DNA of 64,000 bases, taken from NCBI RefSeq assembly GCF_000402035.1, contig NC_021289.1:620001-684000 (forward strand), given 5' to 3'. Source of the stretch: Caballeronia insecticola (GTDB lineage Bacteria; Pseudomonadota; Gammaproteobacteria; Burkholderiales; Burkholderiaceae). Position numbers and translations under genes: made by a program. The notes under the pieces were generated by a model. That model did no database searches, was not told the DNA's origin, and was given only the letters and a program-made list of their open reading frames with translations. This document shows positions 59,502-64,000 of the stretch, piece by piece; within the stretch, counting starts at the first letter, position 1; every line of letters starts with the position of its first letter.

Positions 59502-62500
59502 TCATCGGCTATGGCTCGAAAGTGCGTTGTTGATCGCCTCGATGGCGTAAACGAAGCCCGCCGCGCTGCCTTCCTGCACGAGTTGCCGAAGCTGATCGAC
59601 CGACGAAGGCTCGCGATTGCCTCTGCCATACGCGACGAGCGCGCGCGCACGGGCCACGACAAATGCCGAAAACGGCGACGGTTCGCGGCGAGCGTAATCT
59701 TCAAAGGCGGTGGCATGATGCGCGGCCGCGTCCCAGAGACTTCGGTCGAGGCACGCGTCGATGGCGTCGCGTCGAAAGAGAAAATGGTTGTGGCTGACCG
59801 CGCCTGCGACGAGCAAAGCCTCGCCTTCCGCAAGCGCCCGCTCGCAGACCGCTGCGTCGTCCGTGATGCGCGCAAGCGTGCCGAGATAGGCGGCGCCGAG
59901 ATACGCCATGCCGGTTTCGCGGCTGATCGACAACGCCTCTTCGATATCGTCCAGCGCCGCGTCCCGTCGACCCTCGATGCGCTGCAATTCCGCGCGCAAC
60001 GCGAGCGCCTCGCCTTCGAATCGTCTCGATTTGAGCTCGCGCGCGCACTGCAGCGCGGGCGCAACATGGTCCCATGCGCGATCCCACTGAGCGAGATCGT
60101 GCAGGCAATGCCAGGCAGCGTGATGCGCGACGGCGAGCGCCCGGAGATGTCCCACCTTCTCCGCTGCGGCGACGCTGGGGAGTGCGGCATCGAGCCCTGC
60201 CTTCGGCGTGCCCGCGAACCACGCGGTGATGGCGCGCATCGGCAGGTTGGCCACTTCGATCCGTCCGAAGCCATGACGCTGGCAGAGCGCGATGCAGCGG
60301 CTGAACGCATCGTGCGCGCTGATCATGCGCCCGCGCATGTACTCCGCGTCGCCGAGCCCGCCGAGCGCGGCCGCTTCCTGCTCGGGATCGTGCACGTCGC
60401 GGGCAAGCGCAAGGCTGCGTGCATGTTCGCGCACGCAACCCTCGATATCGCCGCGCGGAAAACACAGATTGCCGCGCAGGAAATGGATGCGCGCTTCTTC
60501 GCCTGCGAGGCTCTGGCCCTCGGCATCGGAAGCGGCGGTAGCAGCCGACGCGGCGGAAGCGGCGCAAGCGAGATCGGCCCATGCACCGTCCAGATCGTCG
60601 ATGACCCGCTTCACCGTCGCGCGCCCGATCCACGCGCGGCAACGTTGCGCGTCTGTCGTGGCCGCCGCGAGCGCCGTCTCGTATGCCGCGAGCGCCGATG
60701 TCATGTCGCCGACGTCGTGCAGCAGATTGCCGCGCAGACACTCCAGCTCCACGCGCTCGCCATCCGTATCGACAGCGGCATCGGCGAGTTCGAGCCCTCG
60801 TCCGACAAGCCGCAGCGCCGATTCATAACGGTACAGCGACGCTTGCGCGCGCGCCGCATCGCGGTAAGCGAGCGCGGCTTCGCGGTCCTCCGCCCGATCG
60901 AGATGTTCGGCGTGCAAGACGGGATCACGCGTGCCGTACCACTGCGCCGCGCGACGATGCAATTCCCGGCGGCGGGTCTTGAGCAGCCCGTCATAGACGG
61001 CGTCGCGAATGAGTGCGTGGTGAAAGATGAACCCGGCGCCCTGACGTCGCAACAGAAGCGCCATGACGAGCGGTTCGAGCGCCGCGCCGTCGACGAGCGT
61101 GTCGAGCGCCTCCTGCTCGAAGCGTTGACCGAGCACCGAGGCCGCCTGCAGCGTGCGTTTGTCCGCGGGATCGAGTCGATCCAGCCGCGCCTGCACGAGA
61201 CTGCGCACCGAACCCGGCACGCCCGTGCCCGCGCTTTCTTCCGCGTGGTTGAGCAGTTGTTCGAGAAACAGCGGGTTTCCCGCCGCCCGTGCGATGCAGC
61301 GAGCGGCCAGTTCCGTGTGCGCGCCGGGAAACGATCCCGCCAGAATATGCGCGTCGCCGTCGCTCATGGGGCCGAGATCGATGAGCGAATACTGCACGCC
61401 GTGGGCCGCACGCCACGATTTCTCAAACGCATCGCCCGAGTGTCGCGCGGTCAGCACGAGCACGGCCGGGCACGTTTTAGCGGTCACGGATAGCTGGGCG
61501 AGTTCGCGTAGCGTGGGACCGTCCGACCAGTGAATATCTTCGATGCAGAGCAGCCGCGCGCGGCGGCGGCTCGCGTGCCGGACGAGGCGCGCCACGGCAT
61601 GTTGACGGCCGCGCGCACGCATCGCAGGATCCATGGCCTCGTAGAGCGTGCGGTCGTCGAGCGTCATCGGCATGTCGAGCAGTTCTGCGAGAAAGAGCGC
61701 GTCTCCGGCGTCGATCAGTCCTGTCGCGATCGCCTGATCGACGGCGTTCGCTTCGGTTGCGTTGTCGAGCGCGAGCAGGCCTCGAACGAGCGATTGAATC
61801 GCGCCTTGCGCGGTCGTCGCCCCGAAATCGACCACGAAGCCGCCATGACACGCGAATCCCGACTCCCCTGCCTCACGCTGGAATTCCTCGATGAGCCGTG
61901 TTTTGCCGATCCCGGCTTCACCGCGGAGCAGCACCGTGTGTCCGGCGCCGGTCTCGCGGCAAGATTGGAGCATGGCTCGAAATTGCCGCAGCTCTTGAGC
62001 GCAGCCGACGAACGGTCGTTCCCGTGTCGCCCGCCGAAAGCCGCCGACGCACCACGCCGTCACGCGGTCCGCGAAGCCCTTGACGACGAGCGCATCGCGC
62101 TGGACGCAATCGAGCCGGTCGGACAAGGGGCGCCATATGGATTCCGATATCAGGATTTCGCCCGGAGCGGCTGCGTCGGTGAGACGCGAGGCGAGGTTCA
62201 CGGTGTCGCCTGTGACGGTGTACGCCCGGTGCTCCGCGCTGCCCGTGCCGCTTGCAACGACCTCGCCGCCGGCTATGCCGATATGCGCGAGAACCGGACG
62301 CGCAAGGGCGCGTGAGAGGCCGTGCATCGCGTCGCGGATCGCGAGCGCCGCGCGCACGGCACGCTCGACGTCGTTTCCTTGCGAGACGGGCGCGCCGAAG
62401 ATCGCCATGACGGCATCGCCGAGATGCTTGTCGACGTGTCCGCCATGTTGCGCGATGATCGGATCGATCGTCTCGAAGTATCGTTCGAGCACCGCGAGCA

Positions 62501-62795
62501 CTTCTTCCGGGTCGGCCTGGCGGCTCATCTCCGTGAAGCCGCACAGGTCCGCGAAAAGCACGGCGACCTGGCGTCGCTCGCCTTGCGGCTCGCCGGGACT
62601 CACGCTCGCGTTTCGGGTCCGCAGCTCGGCCAGCGCATCGAGCAGCTTACGACGATGGCCCACCGATGCAATACCGAGTTCCTTCAGATCGTCGGCAGTG
62701 AGACTGCACAGCACGTCGGCGTCGATGGCGTTTTCGCGAAACACCGGCTCATAGCGTTGCATTCCGAGGCTGCGCAGCCACGCGGCGACGTCCAC
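59502..62795 (-). CDS. SAM-domain / class III cyclase / ATPase / TPR signalling protein
   Basis: 1097 aa. Residues 1-60: SAM domain (WLRSLGMQRYEPVFRENAID). Residues ~75-250: class III adenylate/guanylate cyclase with metal Asp83 (LFADLCGFTEM), Lys123 and Asp127 (VDKHLGDAVMA), and TVTGDTVNLASRL carrying the transition-state Asn200. Residues ~260-620: ATPase with Walker A GEAGIGKT (292-299) and Walker B-like RLLCIEDIHW. The rest is a long TPR-like helical region ending at SSHSR. This architecture (cyclase plus AAA plus TPR) is a known bacterial signalling type. Substrate (ATP versus GTP) is not certain. Confidence 0.85.
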   Translation of the reverse strand: MDVAAWLRSLGMQRYEPVFRENAIDADVLCSLTADDLKELGIASVGHRRKLLDALAELRTRNASVSPGEPQGERRQVAVLFADLCGFTEMSRQADPEEVLAVLERYFETIDPIIAQHGGHVDKHLGDAVMAIFGAPVSQGNDVERAVRAALAIRDAMHGLSRALARPVLAHIGIAGGEVVASGTGSAEHRAYTVTGDTVNLASRLTDAAAPGEILISESIWRPLSDRLDCVQRDALVVKGFADRVTAWCVGGFRRATRERPFVGCAQELRQFRAMLQSCRETGAGHTVLLRGEAGIGKTRLIEEFQREAGESGFACHGGFVVDFGATTAQGAIQSLVRGLLALDNATEANAVDQAIATGLIDAGDALFLAELLDMPMTLDDRTLYEAMDPAMRARGRQHAVARLVRHASRRRARLLCIEDIHWSDGPTLRELAQLSVTAKTCPAVLVLTARHSGDAFEKSWRAAHGVQYSLIDLGPMSDGDAHILAGSFPGAHTELAARCIARAAGNPLFLEQLLNHAEESAGTGVPGSVRSLVQARLDRLDPADKRTLQAASVLGQRFEQEALDTLVDGAALEPLVMALLLRRQGAGFIFHHALIRDAVYDGLLKTRRRELHRRAAQWYGTRDPVLHAEHLDRAEDREAALAYRDAARAQASLYRYESALRLVGRGLELADAAVDTDGERVELECLRGNLLHDVGDMTSALAAYETALAAATTDAQRCRAWIGRATVKRVIDDLDGAWADLACAASAASAATAASDAEGQSLAGEEARIHFLRGNLCFPRGDIEGCVREHARSLALARDVHDPEQEAAALGGLGDAEYMRGRMISAHDAFSRCIALCQRHGFGRIEVANLPMRAITAWFAGTPKAGLDAALPSVAAAEKVGHLRALAVAHHAAWHCLHDLAQWDRAWDHVAPALQCARELKSRRFEGEALALRAELQRIEGRRDAALDDIEEALSISRETGMAYLGAAYLGTLARITDDAAVCERALAEGEALLVAGAVSHNHFLFRRDAIDACLDRSLWDAAAHHATAFEDYARREPSPFSAFVVARARALVAYGRGNREPSSVDQLRQLVQEGSAAGFVYAIEAINNALSSHSR

Positions 62796-62860
62796 GATCT
62801 CTCCCGGGCGGAAGGTCTCCTATCCGCTTGAAAGATAGCATGAGGCGGGCGGCGTGGAGC

Positions 62861-62887
62861 GTGTCGTGCGTGTCGTACGCGTCGTAC
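62861..62887. repeat. Short tandem repeat, 3 x 9 bp
   Basis: GTGTCGTGC, GTGTCGTAC, GCGTCGTAC in tandem between the cyclase gene and the ETF-QO gene. Confidence 0.6.
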
Positions 62888-62931
62888 GATTTGCGGGCTT
62901 AGAACGCGAAACGCTCGACTTAACAAAGCCC

Positions 62932-63999
62932 TCACATATTCGAATAATTCGGCCCGCCTCCGCCCTCCGGCGTGGTCCATACGATGTTCTGCATCGGGTC
63001 TTTAATATCGCATGTCTTGCAATGCAAGCAGTTCTGCGCGTTGATCACGAGGCGTTCGCTGCCGTCGTCGTTCTTCATGAACTCATACACGCCGGCCGGA
63101 CAATAACGCGACTCAGGCCCCGCATAAAGCTGCCGGTTCACGTTCATCGGCACGGTCGAATCGATCAACGTCAGATGCGCGGGCTGGTTCTCTTCATGAT
63201 TCGTGTTCGATATGAACACGGACGACAATCGATCGAACGTCAGCTTGCCATCCGGCTTAGCGTATTCGATCGGCTTGCACTGCGAAGCCGGCCTGAGCAT
63301 CTCGTGATCCGAATGCCGGTGATGCAGCGTCCACGGCACATTGCCCCGCAGCAGTTTCTGCTCGATGCCGACCATCAGCGTGCCGACGACGAGGCCCTTG
63401 CTCATCCACTGCTTGAAGTTGCGCGCGCGGTACAGCTCGTCATGCAGCCACGACGTCCTGAAGCTCTCCGGATACGCGGTGAGTTCGTCGGCCACGCGCC
63501 CGGCCTGCAATGCGTCGAACGCGGCTTGCGCGGCGAGCATGCCGGTCTTGATCGCCGCGTGCGAACCCTTGATGCGCGATGCGTTCAAAAAGCCCGCGTT
63601 GTCACCGACCAGCGCGCCGCCGGGAAAAACCAGCTTCGGCAGCGACATCAGGCCGCCCGCCGTGATGGCCCGCGCGCCATACGACAGGCGTTTGCCGCCC
63701 GCAAGCATCGCGCGGATCGCCGGATGCGTCTTGTAGCGCTGGAACTCGTCGAACGGCGACAAGTAAGGATTCGTATAGCCCAGCCCGACCACGAAGCCCA
63801 CCACGACCTGGTTCTGATCCATGTGATAGAGGAACGAGCCGCCGTATGTGTCGTTGTCGAGCGGCCAGCCCGCGGTGTGTATCACCAGCCCCGGTTCGTG
63901 CATGGCCGGATCGATCTCCCACACTTCCTTGATGCCGATACCGTAGACCTGCGGATCGACACCATCGCGCAACTTGAACCGCTCATTCAGGCGACGGCC
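62932..63999 (-). CDS. Electron transfer flavoprotein-ubiquinone oxidoreductase, C-terminal part
   Basis: 356 visible residues; the frame is open to the window edge, so the N-terminus (FAD domain) is outside. Recognisable ETF-QO sequence: IKEVWEIDPAMHEPGLVIHT, GLMSLPKLVFPGGALVGDNA and the 4Fe-4S cluster ligands in CLHCKTCDIKDPMQNI near the C-terminus. The enzyme passes electrons from electron-transfer flavoprotein to ubiquinone in fatty and amino acid oxidation, bound to the inner membrane. The TTG at 63972 is internal, not the true start. Confidence 0.92.
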   Translation of the reverse strand, partial: GRRLNERFKLRDGVDPQVYGIGIKEVWEIDPAMHEPGLVIHTAGWPLDNDTYGGSFLYHMDQNQVVVGFVVGLGYTNPYLSPFDEFQRYKTHPAIRAMLAGGKRLSYGARAITAGGLMSLPKLVFPGGALVGDNAGFLNASRIKGSHAAIKTGMLAAQAAFDALQAGRVADELTAYPESFRTSWLHDELYRARNFKQWMSKGLVVGTLMVGIEQKLLRGNVPWTLHHRHSDHEMLRPASQCKPIEYAKPDGKLTFDRLSSVFISNTNHEENQPAHLTLIDSTVPMNVNRQLYAGPESRYCPAGVYEFMKNDDGSERLVINAQNCLHCKTCDIKDPMQNIVWTTPEGGGGPNYSNM

Positions 64000-64000
64000 C

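Noticed and set aside
59511..61493. 660-codon open frame on the plus strand opposite the cyclase-ATPase gene
   Set aside because: Antisense shadow of a GC-rich coding region; Arg/Ala/His-rich, no family motif, no ribosome site.

Overview
The window is 64 kb of GC-rich bacterial chromosome. Its gene content points to a beta-proteobacterium of the Burkholderiaceae, most likely the Paraburkholderia/Caballeronia/Burkholderia group: MHS-type organic-acid transporters, a BenE permease, an acetylpolyamine amidohydrolase operon, a complete aryl-polyene (APE) cluster, an ISNCY/IS1202-type insertion sequence and an ETF-ubiquinone oxidoreductase. This is inferred from protein families, not from a marker gene. 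I see no rRNA, tRNA, CRISPR array or prophage.

Layout. 1-4.1 kb: aromatic/organic-acid uptake (partial MFS transporter, MarR regulator with two matching operator-like dyads, MFS transporter, BenE). 4.1-10.8 kb: an unusual pair of divergent zinc-peptidase genes, a metzincin with a HExxHxxGxxH site and an M14 carboxypeptidase fused to a von Willebrand A domain; neither has a visible signal peptide. 10.8-15.5 kb: LysR regulator divergent from an MFS / M20 amidohydrolase / acetylpolyamine amidohydrolase operon, with a long operator-like dyad between them. 15.7-18.6 kb: an envelope operon (small secreted protein, DUF2092-type protein, Gly/Ser/Tyr-rich repeat protein, LpxL-like acyltransferase). 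19.2-21.7 kb: PAS histidine kinase, FixJ-type regulator and a single-domain response regulator. 21.8-23.5 kb: an intact IS with terminal inverted repeats and a 5-bp target duplication, next to a lone PD-(D/E)XK-type nuclease gene (23.6-25.0 kb).

25.1-44.4 kb: a large aryl-polyene cluster. On the minus strand, from 44.4 kb down, it has a chain-length factor, acyltransferase, two ACPs, a membrane protein, an AMP-ligase fused to an ApeI-like dehydratase, a GT2-acyltransferase fusion, an ammonia-lyase, a thioesterase, a LolA-like protein, an MMPL exporter, three full-length ketosynthases, an ApeP-like dehydratase, a ketoreductase and two small envelope proteins. A methyltransferase and an FAD-dependent oxidoreductase follow. 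Nearly all junctions overlap by a few bases, implying one co-translated operon. The expected product is a lipid-linked, membrane-anchored aryl-polyene pigment.

44.6-50.6 kb: a lipoprotein, a TPR-glycosyltransferase protein, an ArsR/SRPBCC pair, a VOC protein and a DadA-like oxidoreductase. 50.6-58.6 kb: a sigma-54 two-component system followed, same strand, by a lipoprotein/OB-like protein/MFS/ArsB-like/DMT/CHASE3 gene string; a good -24/-12 promoter and an upstream dyad lie between the regulator and this string. 58.8-64 kb: an HD-domain hydrolase, a SAM-domain/class III cyclase/ATPase/TPR signalling protein, and the C-terminal part of ETF-QO running off the window.
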